A stretch of 64,000 nt of DNA from Legionella sp. PC1000 (GTDB lineage Bacteria; Pseudomonadota; Gammaproteobacteria; Legionellales; Legionellaceae). Shown one piece after another: positions 25,257-34,972 of the stretch. The DNA is taken from the NCBI RefSeq assembly GCF_014109805.1, contig NZ_CP059400.1, positions 838,001-902,000 on the forward strand, in the 5' to 3' direction. The notes under the pieces were generated by a model, which made no database searches, was not told where the DNA came from, and saw nothing but the letters and a program-made list of their open reading frames with translations. Position 1 is the first letter of the stretch. Every line of letters starts with the position of its first letter. A program made the position numbers and the translations under genes.

Positions 25257-25915
25257 TGGAACATTCTAATGCTTATGGTCTTTGGCTTTTAGTGATGGTT
25301 AACTCAGCCATTTTTATTCTCTTTGCCCTCAGTTTTACTCAACTCAAATCCAAACGCGATTGGAAGAGCCTTGGCGCCTTTTCTGCCTTTGTCATCGCTT
25401 ATTTTACGGAAATGTATGGATTTCCTTTAACCATCTACTTATTATCCGGATGGCTTTCTAACCATTACCCTGGCATTAACCTCTATGGCCACGATTCGGG
25501 TCATCTACTGCATACGCTATTAGGGCTGAAAGGTGATCCGCATTTTGACTTATTCCATATCTTGAGTAACGTATTCATCTTTGGCGGTCTTTACCTCATT
25601 TATTCGGGGTGGAGTACCCTTTATGCGGCGCAAAAAACCAATCAACTCGCCACCACAGGACTTTATGCCTACGTTCGGCATCCGCAATACGATGGGTTCA
25701 TTCTAGTGATGATTGGATTTTTATTGCAATGGCCAACGCTTATTACCTTAATCATGTTTCCCATCCTTGTTTACGTCTACGTACGTCTTGCTCACCGAGA
25801 AGAACAAGAAACGCAAGCGTTGTTTGGGGAAGCCTATCAACGTTATGCGGCAAAAACACCCGCATTTATCCCCCATCTTTTTCACAAACGCCAAAGAAAA
25901 GGAGATCTGCCATGA
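25253..25915 (+). CDS. isoprenylcysteine carboxyl-methyltransferase-like membrane protein
   Basis: A 220-residue protein with five or so membrane helices. The C-terminal signature is GLYAYVRHPQYDGFILVMIG followed later by REEQETQALFGEAYQRYAAKTPAFIP, which is the SAM-binding region of the ICMT/PEMT family (PF04191/PF04140). Bacterial members are putative methyltransferases of unknown substrate, often next to DUF2933 genes and metal efflux systems. It overlaps DUF2933 upstream and the 79 aa gene downstream by four bases each. Confidence 0.82.
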   Translation: MMEHSNAYGLWLLVMVNSAIFILFALSFTQLKSKRDWKSLGAFSAFVIAYFTEMYGFPLTIYLLSGWLSNHYPGINLYGHDSGHLLHTLLGLKGDPHFDLFHILSNVFIFGGLYLIYSGWSTLYAAQKTNQLATTGLYAYVRHPQYDGFILVMIGFLLQWPTLITLIMFPILVYVYVRLAHREEQETQALFGEAYQRYAAKTPAFIPHLFHKRQRKGDLP

Positions 25916-26151
25916 TGTTTCTATTTCACACAGCTATGACGCTGGGCTTAATTGCTTTTTCATTAGGTGTAAGTCTCATTATCTGGGGGCTACGCAATCA
26001 AGGAGCTGGCGTACAATTGGCAAGAGTACTGGGATCTTTAGTCGCTATTATTGCTGTGATTAGCATGCTATGCAGTAGTTATTATGTCATTAAATATTGG
26101 CATGAGGGTTACTTTGAATCACCTGCTGCTATAGTGAAAGATCGGGGATAA
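25912..26151 (+). CDS. small two-helix membrane protein
   Basis: A 79-residue protein with two hydrophobic helices (AMTLGLIAFSLGVSLIIWGL and LGSLVAIIAVISMLCSSYYV) and a short charged tail. The ATG at 25912 overlaps the upstream stop, with AGGAG about ten bases before. The reading frame is open further upstream, but that part overlaps the methyltransferase gene and is not coding. It is the last gene of the DUF3141 set. No family recognised. The stretch 26152-26453 after it holds no gene I can support; a short open stretch at about 26207-26368 has no start codon. Confidence 0.7.
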   Translation: MMFLFHTAMTLGLIAFSLGVSLIIWGLRNQGAGVQLARVLGSLVAIIAVISMLCSSYYVIKYWHEGYFESPAAIVKDRG

Positions 26152-26453
26152 AAACCTATAAATGAAGTCGAATACGAAACATATTATCTTGACGTTCCTG
26201 TATTGCCGATAAAAATGGAACGCTTATTCACATCAATCCTGATTTGATCAAGATGATTAATGAGATGGAAATAGCACGATCTGCCAAATGCTGTGATATA
26301 AGAAATTATTTTTTGCAGAACATTGAGGTCATTGCTATCACAAGGCTGTACTCTAGTGATAGGTAAAAAACAAAGAGAAAAAAAACAAAGAGAATTGAAA
26401 ATGTAATGCATTTGTTATACAATTTAATTATAAGATATTTTGGAGTAAATAAC

Positions 26454-26714
26454 ATGAGTAAGGCAGCGACAATTAATGCTCGTATTGAGCCTGCTCTTAA
26501 AATGCAGGCGGAAGCGATATTGCATAAAGTAGGTTTATCTACAGCCGAGGCAATTCGACTGTTCTATAGTCAAGTTTGTCTTCAAAATGGTCTCCCGTTT
26601 GAGGTAAAAATACCGAACAAGAAGACACTTGATGCAATTAAAGAGCTTGAATCAGGTAAAGGAGAGCGATTTAAAACCATGAAGGATGTTTGGGATTCTA
26701 TAGATAATGCTTGA
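26454..26714 (+). CDS. dinJ: RelB/DinJ-family antitoxin
   Basis: An 86-residue type II antitoxin. The N-terminal ribbon-helix-helix is INARIEPALKMQAEAIL...GLSTAEAIRLFYSQV, which binds DNA and autoregulates; the C-terminal part (KELESGKGERFKTMKDVWDSI) would wrap the toxin. The ATG at 26454 follows GGAG; the longer open frame to 26406 is probably not translated. An inverted repeat TTGT-TAT-ACAA at 26412-26422 just upstream could be its operator. Overlaps the toxin start by eight bases. Confidence 0.9.
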   Translation: MSKAATINARIEPALKMQAEAILHKVGLSTAEAIRLFYSQVCLQNGLPFEVKIPNKKTLDAIKELESGKGERFKTMKDVWDSIDNA

Positions 26715-26988
26715 ATTAGAATTAGCCACTCAATTTAAGCGCGATTTAAAAAAGATAGTGAAGCAGGGGAAGGATAGAAAGCTAATCGATTCGATTGTGG
26801 GGCAATTGCAAAGGGAAGAACCATTGCACCCAAAGCATCAAGATCATAACCTTTCTGGAAATTGGCATGGCTATCGTGAATGTCACATCACCCCTGATTG
26901 GCTATTAATTTATAAAGTCATTAAGGATGAGTGTATGCAGTTGCTAAGATTATCGAGAACTGGCTCTCATTCTGATTTGTTTAAATAG
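26707..26988 (+). CDS. yafQ: YafQ-family mRNA-interferase toxin
   Basis: A 93-residue RelE-superfamily toxin that cleaves mRNA on the ribosome. The YafQ active-site residues are in place: KHQDHNL, RECHITPDWLLIY and SRTGSHSDLF, which contain the expected His, Asp and Trp. Full length and intact. Start overlaps the antitoxin stop (ATGCTTGA). Forms a stabilising toxin-antitoxin module next to an IS remnant, consistent with a mobile-element scar. Confidence 0.92.
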   Translation: MLELELATQFKRDLKKIVKQGKDRKLIDSIVGQLQREEPLHPKHQDHNLSGNWHGYRECHITPDWLLIYKVIKDECMQLLRLSRTGSHSDLFK

Positions 26989-27157
26989 GCATAGGTTCAA
27001 TTGAATTTAATTATTTTAGTTCTTATTTAAAAACGTTATTAACCCACCGAACAAATTCAGTCACATTGATTAAATCTATTCTTCGTTTTAACTGGATGGT
27101 TCGTTACACGATGATTACGTGTTAACCTTGTGTGCATTTTAATAGCATGGATGTAGC

Positions 27158-27337
27158 GATCTGCCACCTGATTATGGTGATTGGAAAAGCTCTCAAAGAC
27201 GTTTCTGTCGTTGGCATGGTAAAGGGCTATGGGAACGCTTGCTTGAGATTTTAGTTAACGAGTCTGATTATGAATGACTTATGATTGATGCAAGTAACCT
27301 AAAAGTACATGCTCATGGAGCGCATAAAAAAGTGTGA
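27158..27337 (+). pseudogene. remnant of an IS5-family transposase
   Basis: The frame reads DLPPDYGDWKSSQRRFCRW, then GLWERLLEIL and DYE, a TGA stop at 27275-27277 where Trp is expected, then LMIDASNLKVHAHGA and a stop. This is the N-terminal half of an IS5-type DDE transposase around the first catalytic Asp (MIDAS). Both ends of the element are missing. The surrounding stretch 26989-27592 holds no other gene. Confidence 0.75.
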
Positions 27338-27340
27338 GGT

Positions 27341-27368
27341 AATTAGTCGAGAGGCTACTCGACTAATT
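27341..27368. terminator. 11-bp perfect hairpin next to the IS5 remnant
   Basis: AATTAGTCGAG at 27341-27351 pairs exactly with 27358-27368 around a six-base loop, followed on the plus strand by ATATTTTTTATG. It has the form of an intrinsic terminator for rightward transcripts (toxin-antitoxin or IS remnant). Confidence 0.55.
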
Positions 27369-27592
27369 ATATTTTTTATGTCCATTTAGGCAATGGTGAG
27401 TCCCATGGCAGAGGACCTCAAGGCAGCTATTAAGTAGCCGATCTTGAGGTTTGGGATGAGTAGAACGGCTAGATCATTCCAGCTGAACTCTTCTTTTTTG
27501 ATTTCTAACGAATCAGTGTCTAAGCAAATAGCCTAGCATGCCAACTGAAAGCCAAAAGACACATCTCATCATCATACAGCCTGACTACTGAA

Positions 27593-28060
27593 TCAAGGAG
27601 TAGTCGAAGCACCTGAAAGGGAATAAGTGGCGCGAATTTGTTCAAGCACCTTTTGCAATTTTTGCCAGTTTACCTTCGTGCCTTCTTTATCGTTAGCGTC
27701 ACCGGTTTTATCAAGACGCTTTGCCAATTGCTCAGTGTATCCCACGTTTTGCTGAAGATTTTTTAATTGTTCTTCGGACAAGTTTTTACTTAAACCAGGT
27801 AGTGCTTTGACTAAGTCCCGAATCGCAAACGCATGCTGATGAATGGTATCCAACTGATTGTTGGCAAGTGCTTTATTAATTGCTGTCGTGCGTTCATCTA
27901 TTGCCTCCCAAATGGCCGGAATGGTGGTTGGGATGGATTGAGCCTGCTCATCAGGGTTGGTTGCGGCATGCAAAGGGGATAATAAAGCCAATAAAACCAC
28001 CAGCAAAGAAAATAAATCCACTGCTTTCTTATTAATACATTCCATTATTCGACTCATCAT
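27593..28060 (-). CDS. small periplasmic protein of the metal-efflux operon
   Basis: A 155-residue protein with a signal peptide (FSLLVVLLALLSPLHAA, cleavage after HAA) and a mostly helical, Gln/Lys/Leu-rich mature part (LSKNLSEEQLKNLQQNVGYTEQLAKRLDK). It overlaps the RND pump gene by four bases, so it is the last gene of the helCBA operon. It lacks obvious metal-binding clusters. It may act as a periplasmic accessory or sensor for the pump; that is inference from position. Confidence 0.7.
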   Translation of the reverse strand: MMSRIMECINKKAVDLFSLLVVLLALLSPLHAATNPDEQAQSIPTTIPAIWEAIDERTTAINKALANNQLDTIHQHAFAIRDLVKALPGLSKNLSEEQLKNLQQNVGYTEQLAKRLDKTGDANDKEGTKVNWQKLQKVLEQIRATYSLSGASTTP

Positions 28061-31000
28061 GACTCTCCTTGAGGGTTTTGGTTTTCCTTTAAATACAAAT
28101 GCTGCTCACGCCATGCTTCGATGGCATTATAAACTGTTGGTACTACAAACATATTTAAAAACGTTGAGGTAAATAATCCTCCTAGCAATACTTGGGCCAA
28201 AGGACGCTCAAGCTCCTTCCCAGCAGGAGAACCCCACAACAGAGGGATTAAGCCAAGAGCGGCCGTTGCTGCTGTCATTAACACGGGCACCAAGCGGTCA
28301 AGGGTGCCCTGAATGACCACTTGTTCACGGCTTTGTCCTTGGATGCGCAATTGATTGTAGTGACTCACTAAAATAATCCCATTACGTGCCGCAATTCCAA
28401 ATAAGGTGATAAAACCAATCATGGCCGCGACACTCATGTCACCACTGGCAAGATACAAAGAAACCACTCCACCAATCAAAGCCAGTGGTAAGTTGAACAT
28501 CACGAGCAGTGCTTCACGGAACGTGCCAAAGGCCTTATGAAGCAGAATCAACATAATGAAAATAGCAAGCCCACCAAACACAATAATTACGCGTGAGGCT
28601 TGTTGTTGACTTTCAAATTGACCACCATATTGAATAAAATAACCGCTCGGTAGGGTGACCTTTTCCTTAACTCGTTGTTGCACTTCTTGAATCACACTAC
28701 CTAAATCCCTCTCTTGCACATTAAAGGCAATCACTAAGACGCGCTGGACGTTTTCGCGGTTAATCGCAAAAGGCTGAGGCTCTAAGCGAATATCAGCCAC
28801 AGCACGCAAAGGAATTTTGGTTTCCTGATTTGTCACTCCATGGGCATCAATGAGCATGTTTTGAATGGCTTTAATGCTGTCTCGCCCTGTTTCATTCATG
28901 CGCAAATACAAATCGAACGTTCGCTGGCCTTCGAGAATACTTGATACTGTTACACCATTGAGAAGAACTTGCACATCCTCAGAAATTTGCCCGACATTAA
29001 CCCCATAACGAGCCGCTTTCTCTCGGTCAATGTTGATGATCAACTGTGGTACATTGATTTGCTGCTCTTTGTTAATATCCACTATTCCTGGAATGGTTTT
29101 CAAAATGGCTTCGACGGACTGGCCTAGTTCGTTAAGGGTCGCAAGATTATCACCAAAGAGCTTCACCGCCACTTGTGCTCTGACGCCTGATAGCACCTCA
29201 TCCATGCGATGGGCAATAAATTGCCCTACGTTAAACAGTGCTCCTGGGATGTTCGCTAGATCTGCGCGAATGCGTTGCAACAACTCATCCGGAGACATGG
29301 TTTTGTCTTTGTCAAAATTTAAGCGCACATCAAACTCACTAACATTAGGTGGTAGTGCGTCTTCATCCAATTCACTGCGTCCTGCCCGTTGGGCAATGGA
29401 GATAACTTGCGGATACTTCAGCAAAGTTTTACTGACCTGTTTACCTAATCGCATGGACTCATCCAAAGAAGTTCCAGGCAACGTGCTCATCACAATAATA
29501 AAATTACCCTCATGAAATTCAGGTAAGAACGAAGTCCCAAAAAAAGGAAGCAAGGCCAAGGCGAAAAGAAAGGCACCGATTGCCATGGCCACGACTGTTT
29601 TACAATGGGCCAGAGACCAATTTAACCCAGTTAAAAAATGTTTTTTTAACCAAATCACAAAACGAGTTTCCGCTTGAGCGTGTTGGGCCGCTTCTTCTTC
29701 CGTCAAATGATAACGTTCTTCTTGCGATAAAGCATGCATCACTACTTTAGTATCCTGCTGTTTTTCCGTTTTTCGTACTAAAAGAAGATAACAAAGAGCT
29801 GGCACCATAGTAATAGAGACCACAAGAGAACCTAATACTGAGGCGATATAAGCAATCGCTAAAGGGCTAAAAATTCGCTCAGGAATACCTGACAAAAAGA
29901 AAATAGGCAAAAACACCAAGCTAATAATAATGGTCGCATAGACCACTGAACTTCTAATTTCCAAAACCGCATCAAAAACAATTTCAATGGCGGGTAGAGG
30001 TTTTTTGGCCAATCGATTAAGTCTTAGTCGATGTACTACATTTTCAACTGTGATAATACCATCGTCCACTACCTCACCAATAGCAATTGCCATCCCTCCT
30101 AACGTCATAGAGTTAATGCCAAAACCAAAATAGTGAAGTACTAGAATACCCACAATAAAAGAAACCGGCATGGAGAGAAAGGTAATGAAGGAAGCTCGCC
30201 AGTTCATTAAAAAGAGAAACAATATAGCAATCACAATGATGCCCCCTTCAATAAGGGCTTTGGTCAAATTGTGAATGGCTGATTCAATGAAATTGGCTTG
30301 ACGAAACACATCGGTGATTAACTCAACACCCGCTGGCAAAGATTTTTTGATATCGGCTAAAGCGTGTTCCACTTTCTGAGTCGTGGTTACCGTATCGGCA
30401 CCGAAGATTTTAGAAACGGTACCAATGACCGCGTTTTCTGCATTATAAGCCCCATCCCCTCGTTTGATTTCACCACCAAAAGCGACAGTGGCTACGTTGT
30501 TAATGGTGATGGGTACTCCATTACGAACCACAATGAGTGTTTTTTTAATGTCTTCCAGCGTCTTAATACGCCCAATGGTGCTCACAACGAATTCAGTACC
30601 TGCCTGATGAACAAAAGCACCAGGCACGTTTTGATTTCCTGTCGCTAACGCTTGGCGCACTTCTTCAACCGTGATGCCATAGGCCAGCATGCGCTTAGGG
30701 TCAAGTCGTACCTGATATTGCTTCACTTCCCCACCTAGAGACACCACGGAAGCGACGCCACCAAGAGCCAAAAGGCGCGGACGGATGGTCCAGTCTGAAA
30801 GTGTACGTAATGTTTCAGGGCTTGCAGTTCGACTAATAAGCGCATATTTAAGTAGCCACCCCACTGCCGAGGTGACGGGCAATATCACTGGTGACGAGAC
30901 ACCTGGAGGAAGACGGTTTATTACTTGTTGAATCCGTTCATTAACCAATTGGCGATTGCGATAGATATCCGTTTTATCATCAAATACCACAGTAATCGTC

Positions 31001-31272
31001 GATAGTCCGACGGAGGTTTTTGAGCGAACACTGGCTACTCCTGGCGTTCCATTGATGGCACTTTCTAAGGGATAGGTCACCAAAGTTTCCACATCTTGGG
31101 TGGCCATACCAGGCGCTTGGGTTTGTACCACCACTTGTGGTGGAGCAAATTCAGGAAAAACATCCACGGGCATTTGTTTTAAGGTATAGCCACCCAGTAA
31201 GCAAAGGATAATCGTTAACGCCAAAATCAAAGGGCGATTATGTAAAGACCAGGCAATTAATCGCGTAAACAT
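28057..31272 (-). CDS. helA: heavy-metal RND efflux pump, CzcA/HelA family
   Basis: A 1071-residue inner-membrane RND transporter that drives proton-coupled export of metal ions. N-terminal helix 1 is followed by DVFPEFAPPQVVVQTQAPG; the helix-4 proton-relay region is GGMAIAIGEVVDDGIITVENVVHRL; near the C-terminus AARNGIILVSHYNQL matches the family. Length is typical. The helix-4 carboxylates (GEVVDD) are as in divalent-cation CzcA-type pumps. The adjacent MFP and TolC genes complete a tripartite system; similar sets in Legionella are called helCBA. Ion specificity (Co, Zn, Cd, Ni or Cu) is not decided by sequence alone. Confidence 0.92.
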   Translation of the reverse strand: MFTRLIAWSLHNRPLILALTIILCLLGGYTLKQMPVDVFPEFAPPQVVVQTQAPGMATQDVETLVTYPLESAINGTPGVASVRSKTSVGLSTITVVFDDKTDIYRNRQLVNERIQQVINRLPPGVSSPVILPVTSAVGWLLKYALISRTASPETLRTLSDWTIRPRLLALGGVASVVSLGGEVKQYQVRLDPKRMLAYGITVEEVRQALATGNQNVPGAFVHQAGTEFVVSTIGRIKTLEDIKKTLIVVRNGVPITINNVATVAFGGEIKRGDGAYNAENAVIGTVSKIFGADTVTTTQKVEHALADIKKSLPAGVELITDVFRQANFIESAIHNLTKALIEGGIIVIAILFLFLMNWRASFITFLSMPVSFIVGILVLHYFGFGINSMTLGGMAIAIGEVVDDGIITVENVVHRLRLNRLAKKPLPAIEIVFDAVLEIRSSVVYATIIISLVFLPIFFLSGIPERIFSPLAIAYIASVLGSLVVSITMVPALCYLLLVRKTEKQQDTKVVMHALSQEERYHLTEEEAAQHAQAETRFVIWLKKHFLTGLNWSLAHCKTVVAMAIGAFLFALALLPFFGTSFLPEFHEGNFIIVMSTLPGTSLDESMRLGKQVSKTLLKYPQVISIAQRAGRSELDEDALPPNVSEFDVRLNFDKDKTMSPDELLQRIRADLANIPGALFNVGQFIAHRMDEVLSGVRAQVAVKLFGDNLATLNELGQSVEAILKTIPGIVDINKEQQINVPQLIINIDREKAARYGVNVGQISEDVQVLLNGVTVSSILEGQRTFDLYLRMNETGRDSIKAIQNMLIDAHGVTNQETKIPLRAVADIRLEPQPFAINRENVQRVLVIAFNVQERDLGSVIQEVQQRVKEKVTLPSGYFIQYGGQFESQQQASRVIIVFGGLAIFIMLILLHKAFGTFREALLVMFNLPLALIGGVVSLYLASGDMSVAAMIGFITLFGIAARNGIILVSHYNQLRIQGQSREQVVIQGTLDRLVPVLMTAATAALGLIPLLWGSPAGKELERPLAQVLLGGLFTSTFLNMFVVPTVYNAIEAWREQHLYLKENQNPQGES

Positions 31273-32247
31273 TTAATGATGCTCCTCTTGGCCTGACTGC
31301 GGTTTACTGCCCCCAGTGAGCCATAGTGTATAAAGTTCGCGATTGCCTTGAGTCACAACGAGGTCGCCAGGCACTAAGCCGTCTGTAATCTCTGAGTAGT
31401 CATCGTCTACTGCACCTACTTTAACGTCCACTCGTTCATACTCATCCCCATTTTGCACAAAAACGAATTGCTCATTATCCGCCTGTAAAAGGGCGGTATT
31501 AGGCACCGCAAGTGCCGCTTCATTATGAGCTAAAATGACATTGGCACGAACAAACATGCCCGGTTTGAGTAGTTCTTTCTCATTATTCAAAGTAATTCGC
31601 AGGTTCACTGTGCGAGTTAACGGGTCAAGATTGGGTTCAATTAAAGTGACTTTGCCTGGAAAAACCAGCTTTGGGTAACTCAACGCATGAATATTGACTT
31701 CCTGTCCTACCTTAACCTTGCCTAAATCTTCTTCATAAACCTGGGCAATGACTAACAGTTTATCGCGGTTGCTGATGTGAAAAAGAACCGTATTCGGTTC
31801 AACGGCTTGACCTAAATTGATGTTTCTCGCATCAATGATGCCGGCAATGGGGGCTGTGACCGCCACACTGGGTGGGGGATTACCCACTAGTCTTGATTGC
31901 ACAGTAGCTAAGCGTTGTCCTGTCTTGACACCATCGCCTAAATTCACATCAATGGCCGTCACGCTCCCACTAATCCGAATACTGACATCCGCCTGCGCAT
32001 CGGGTAAGAGTTGAATTTGGCCATTCAAACCAAGCATTTGCGCCATGGGACGATTGGTTGCTTTTGCGACTTTGATTTCGAGCATTTTGGTTTGTTGGGG
32101 TGTCAAATGCACAGGACCTTTGGCTCCTCCTTCACTCACTTCGATTTCTTCTCCATGGGCAAACACTCCCTGAGCATGGATGAGGAGACCAAGAAAAACA
32201 CTGGTGAGTAAAATTGCTCTAATTCGCTGTTGTAATGCCATCATCAT
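31273..32247 (-). CDS. helB: membrane-fusion protein of the HelCBA efflux system
   Basis: A protein of about 324 residues with a signal peptide ending VFAHG, then a barrel-sandwich half motif (SVTAIDVNLGDGVKTGQRLATV, IAGIIDARNINLGQAVEPNTVLF) and a beta-barrel ending with VPGDLVVTQG. It links the inner-membrane pump to the outer-membrane channel. Start at 32247 (AAAGGA six bases upstream) rather than 32253. It overlaps helC by 29 bases and abuts helA. His residues in the N-terminus (HGEE) and C-terminal tail (QEEHH) could bind metal. Confidence 0.9.
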   Translation of the reverse strand: MMMALQQRIRAILLTSVFLGLLIHAQGVFAHGEEIEVSEGGAKGPVHLTPQQTKMLEIKVAKATNRPMAQMLGLNGQIQLLPDAQADVSIRISGSVTAIDVNLGDGVKTGQRLATVQSRLVGNPPPSVAVTAPIAGIIDARNINLGQAVEPNTVLFHISNRDKLLVIAQVYEEDLGKVKVGQEVNIHALSYPKLVFPGKVTLIEPNLDPLTRTVNLRITLNNEKELLKPGMFVRANVILAHNEAALAVPNTALLQADNEQFVFVQNGDEYERVDVKVGAVDDDYSEITDGLVPGDLVVTQGNRELYTLWLTGGSKPQSGQEEHH

Positions 32248-33547
32248 AACCATTCCTTTGATAAGCTAAGTAAGGACAAAATCCTTGTGTGTGGCCAGGG
32301 CCAATGGCCGTACATAAAGCCACATACACTTGTAAATACTTTTCTAAAGTCGTGAGATAAGTCATTTGCAAATCATTTTGTTGTTTTTGCACTTGCAACA
32401 CATTCAAAAGCGAAATTTGTCCGTTTTCATAAGAGTCACGCGCCAGTTTCACGCTTTCAACGCCTATTTTAAGAGATACGCTTTGCGTTTCTCTAAGGCT
32501 CATCCTAAGTGCTTTCAATTGGGCATAGTTACTCGCTATTTCTGTTTCAATGCTTAAATTCAAGGCGCGTAACGCCATCATCGCCTGAGTTCCCGTGCGA
32601 CTTGCCTCTAAAATTCGTCCCTGATTCTGATTTAAAAGAGGAAGTGGAACAGAAAGCGTCATGCCCAAAGTGCGATCGGCTGGTTGGGGTGGTCCCTCTT
32701 CCACCACAATTTTATCTTGTTGGACACCAAGCCCTACTGTCCAATCAGCAAAGCGCTCCGCTTTTGCCAAGCGGCGATCGGCAATGGCGCGGTTAATTGA
32801 TAGAGCAATGGATTGGCGGTCAGGACGATTATTAAGTGCTAACGTTTTTAGCGCAGGTAATTCAGGAAAATTTTGCCCTGTATTTAGGTCAGCCTTAAGA
32901 GATAAAGGAGAATTCGCATCTCGGCCCATCAATTGGTTCAGTGTGGCCATTTGACTGATGCGAAGGCTATGTAATAAATGCTTTTCTTGAACAATGCGCA
33001 GATACTCAATGCGAGCTGCATTCTCATCCAACTTTGAAATTTCAGCGGCATGATAACGATTATGGATGACGTTCACTAATTCTTTGTTGATTCTTAATAA
33101 ATAATTCAATTGTTGCAGGCGACGCTCCGTAATCACCGCGGCATAAAATGCATTCGCCACTTTGGCACTGAGTTGACGCTCGGCCTCCCTAATTTCGGCG
33201 ATGGCTTTCATGACATCGAGGCGTGCGACAGTCTTTTGTTTTGCAATACGTCCAGAAATAGGGAATGCTTGACTAAAACCAGCACTGCGCGAATACTCTC
33301 CTTCATCATTAAACAAGCGATCATCATTGTTTGAGAGATTAAGGTTTGGATTAGGCCAAAGACCGGCTTGGATCAATCGGGCCTTTGCAATAGCTACATT
33401 ATAACGAGCCGCTTTTAAATCCTTGTTATTTGCTAGAGCAATTTGGGTTATTTCCTGAAGGATCAATGCATTCCCTGCTATTGCCGAATAGGAGCACAAC
33501 AGGAGCACTATCCAACAGGAAAACTGCCAAGCACGATAATGTTTCAT
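32219..33547 (-). CDS. helC: TolC-family outer-membrane channel of the HelCBA system
   Basis: A 442-residue outer-membrane efflux protein: signal peptide CWIVLLLCSYSAIAG, then two repeats of the OEP domain with long coiled coils (ALANNKDLKAARYNVAIAKARL; ALNNRPDRQSIALSINRAIADRRLAKAERF). PNLNLSNNDDRLF and GRIAKQKTVARLDV are typical of CzcC-type channels. First gene of the leftward helC-helB-helA operon; the DUF4156 gene lies 24 bases upstream in the same direction and may share the transcript. Confidence 0.9.
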   Translation of the reverse strand: MKHYRAWQFSCWIVLLLCSYSAIAGNALILQEITQIALANNKDLKAARYNVAIAKARLIQAGLWPNPNLNLSNNDDRLFNDEGEYSRSAGFSQAFPISGRIAKQKTVARLDVMKAIAEIREAERQLSAKVANAFYAAVITERRLQQLNYLLRINKELVNVIHNRYHAAEISKLDENAARIEYLRIVQEKHLLHSLRISQMATLNQLMGRDANSPLSLKADLNTGQNFPELPALKTLALNNRPDRQSIALSINRAIADRRLAKAERFADWTVGLGVQQDKIVVEEGPPQPADRTLGMTLSVPLPLLNQNQGRILEASRTGTQAMMALRALNLSIETEIASNYAQLKALRMSLRETQSVSLKIGVESVKLARDSYENGQISLLNVLQVQKQQNDLQMTYLTTLEKYLQVYVALCTAIGPGHTQGFCPYLAYQRNGYDDGITTAN

Positions 33548-33571
33548 AAACGGGAAGACTCAAAATGATTA

Positions 33572-33943
33572 TTAATTTGTCTTACAGCGGTAGGCTTTAC
33601 CCGCCATCCCATGATCCGCCACAAAATCATTTTTGGGATTGCCTTCATAAGTTTGCTGATGTTCGGTTACCCGAAGTGTATTTGCTCCTAAAAGCGCTGC
33701 CTTGTTTCTTAAGATATTGAGTTCATCCTTAATCAAATGCTCATGGGATTGATAAGATTGGCTCATCCCATTGCGATCGTAGGCTCTGACCTCACCTAAA
33801 AAAGTGCAATTCTTTGTAGGCTTTCCTGACTGTACAATGGTTACTTTTTCGCCTTCAGGAGTTAACTTGGCATTATAAGAACAACCAACAAGGACTGCCG
33901 GAACCATTAATAGGAGAGTGCGTTTCTTTAGAAAATGTGTCAT
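33572..33943 (-). CDS. DUF4156 lipoprotein
   Basis: A 123-residue protein with a lipoprotein signal (LLMVPAVLVGC) and a DUF4156 domain: SGKPTKNCTFLGEV, then ELNILRNKAALLGANTLRV. Two or three Cys in the mature part. The family is widespread in Legionella and other gamma-proteobacteria, with no known activity. It reads toward helC with 24 bases between. Location probably the outer-membrane inner leaflet. Confidence 0.82.
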   Translation of the reverse strand: MTHFLKKRTLLLMVPAVLVGCSYNAKLTPEGEKVTIVQSGKPTKNCTFLGEVRAYDRNGMSQSYQSHEHLIKDELNILRNKAALLGANTLRVTEHQQTYEGNPKNDFVADHGMAGKAYRCKTN

Positions 33944-34090
33944 TAATCAATACCTTTTTTTTGTTATTCTATCCTTTCAGTATCTCTTATCCAATGTGAT
34001 TAAACAAGGCATGACATCAAGAAGAAAAAGGGGACTCATTAGAGTCAATGAACTGTTATTGAGAGACTGGTTTTTGTTGGCTTTTACTCC

Positions 34091-34972
34091 TTATGGGGTA
34101 ATCTGATTTCCACTAAAATTGATTGCATTATTTTTTGTCGTAATCATGGAATTATAGACACAAACCGAACCATTGATTTTTCTTTGTTTTGCTGCATAAC
34201 AGGCCAAGTCAGCTTCTTTAATCACGGTATTCACTGAAGCCGAGTGGTGATTCATCTGGGTAATGCCAATGGAGCAACCCAGATTAAGCTCAGATAGAGT
34301 ACCTTCTTTTAGAGATTTTTTCGTCACCGTAATAAGATTCTCAGCAATCTTTTTTGCCTCATCCATGGAGGTGTTCTCCATCAAGACAATAAATTCGTCC
34401 CCACCATAACGAGCCACTACATCATCCCTTCGCAAGCGCTGCCTTAGGAGTCCACCAAACATGTGTAACGTGGTGTCACCTACCTCATGACCATAGCGAT
34501 CGTTGACCGTCTTAAATCGGTCCATATCAATAAAAAGAACAATAACAGAGCCTTCATTCATCTTGACTTGTTGAAATCGTGTGTTCATCATCTCAAAAAG
34601 ATACTCTCGATTATTGCAGCCTGTCAGCGAATCATAGGTTGCGTGATGCCGTAATACTTCATAGCGATTTTTAAAATCATCCATCAACTCCATTTTTTGA
34701 ATGGTATTGGTCATAAGACGACAAGATGAATAGATATAGGTAGCACCTAATAAAAGCACGCTGGCATAAAAATTATTAAGACAGTGGGGATCGACTAATA
34801 GACCGTAAAAAATGCTGGCTGAATAACTGAGAATAAAAACCGCAATAAAAGCAAGATAACTGAACCACTGCCTGCGATAATGATTTGTTTTTTGAAGTAA
34901 CTTATTGATTAAATAGGCTCCACTGATAAGAAGGACAATACCTAACACGATCATTACGACTGGGAACACCAT
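34091..34972 (-). CDS. membrane diguanylate cyclase (GGDEF)
   Basis: A 293-residue protein with about three N-terminal membrane helices (residues 1-85), a short coiled linker, and a GGDEF domain from about 110. The active site reads ARYGGDEF, and the inhibitory I-site RRDD lies exactly five residues before it, so feedback control is likely. DSLTGCNNREYL and DMDRFKTVNDRYGHEVGD are canonical. It would make cyclic di-GMP. No sensory domain beyond the membrane region. A decayed second copy lies at 35731-35985. Confidence 0.92.
   Translation of the reverse strand: MVFPVVMIVLGIVLLISGAYLINKLLQKTNHYRRQWFSYLAFIAVFILSYSASIFYGLLVDPHCLNNFYASVLLLGATYIYSSCRLMTNTIQKMELMDDFKNRYEVLRHHATYDSLTGCNNREYLFEMMNTRFQQVKMNEGSVIVLFIDMDRFKTVNDRYGHEVGDTTLHMFGGLLRQRLRRDDVVARYGGDEFIVLMENTSMDEAKKIAENLITVTKKSLKEGTLSELNLGCSIGITQMNHHSASVNTVIKEADLACYAAKQRKINGSVCVYNSMITTKNNAINFSGNQITP

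Noticed and set aside
26184..26411. 75-codon minus-strand frame near the toxin-antitoxin pair
   Set aside because: No ribosome site or motif and poor codon pattern; it overlaps the antitoxin promoter.
29030..29515. 161-codon plus-strand frame inside helA
   Set aside because: Shadow of the RND pump; no independent evidence.
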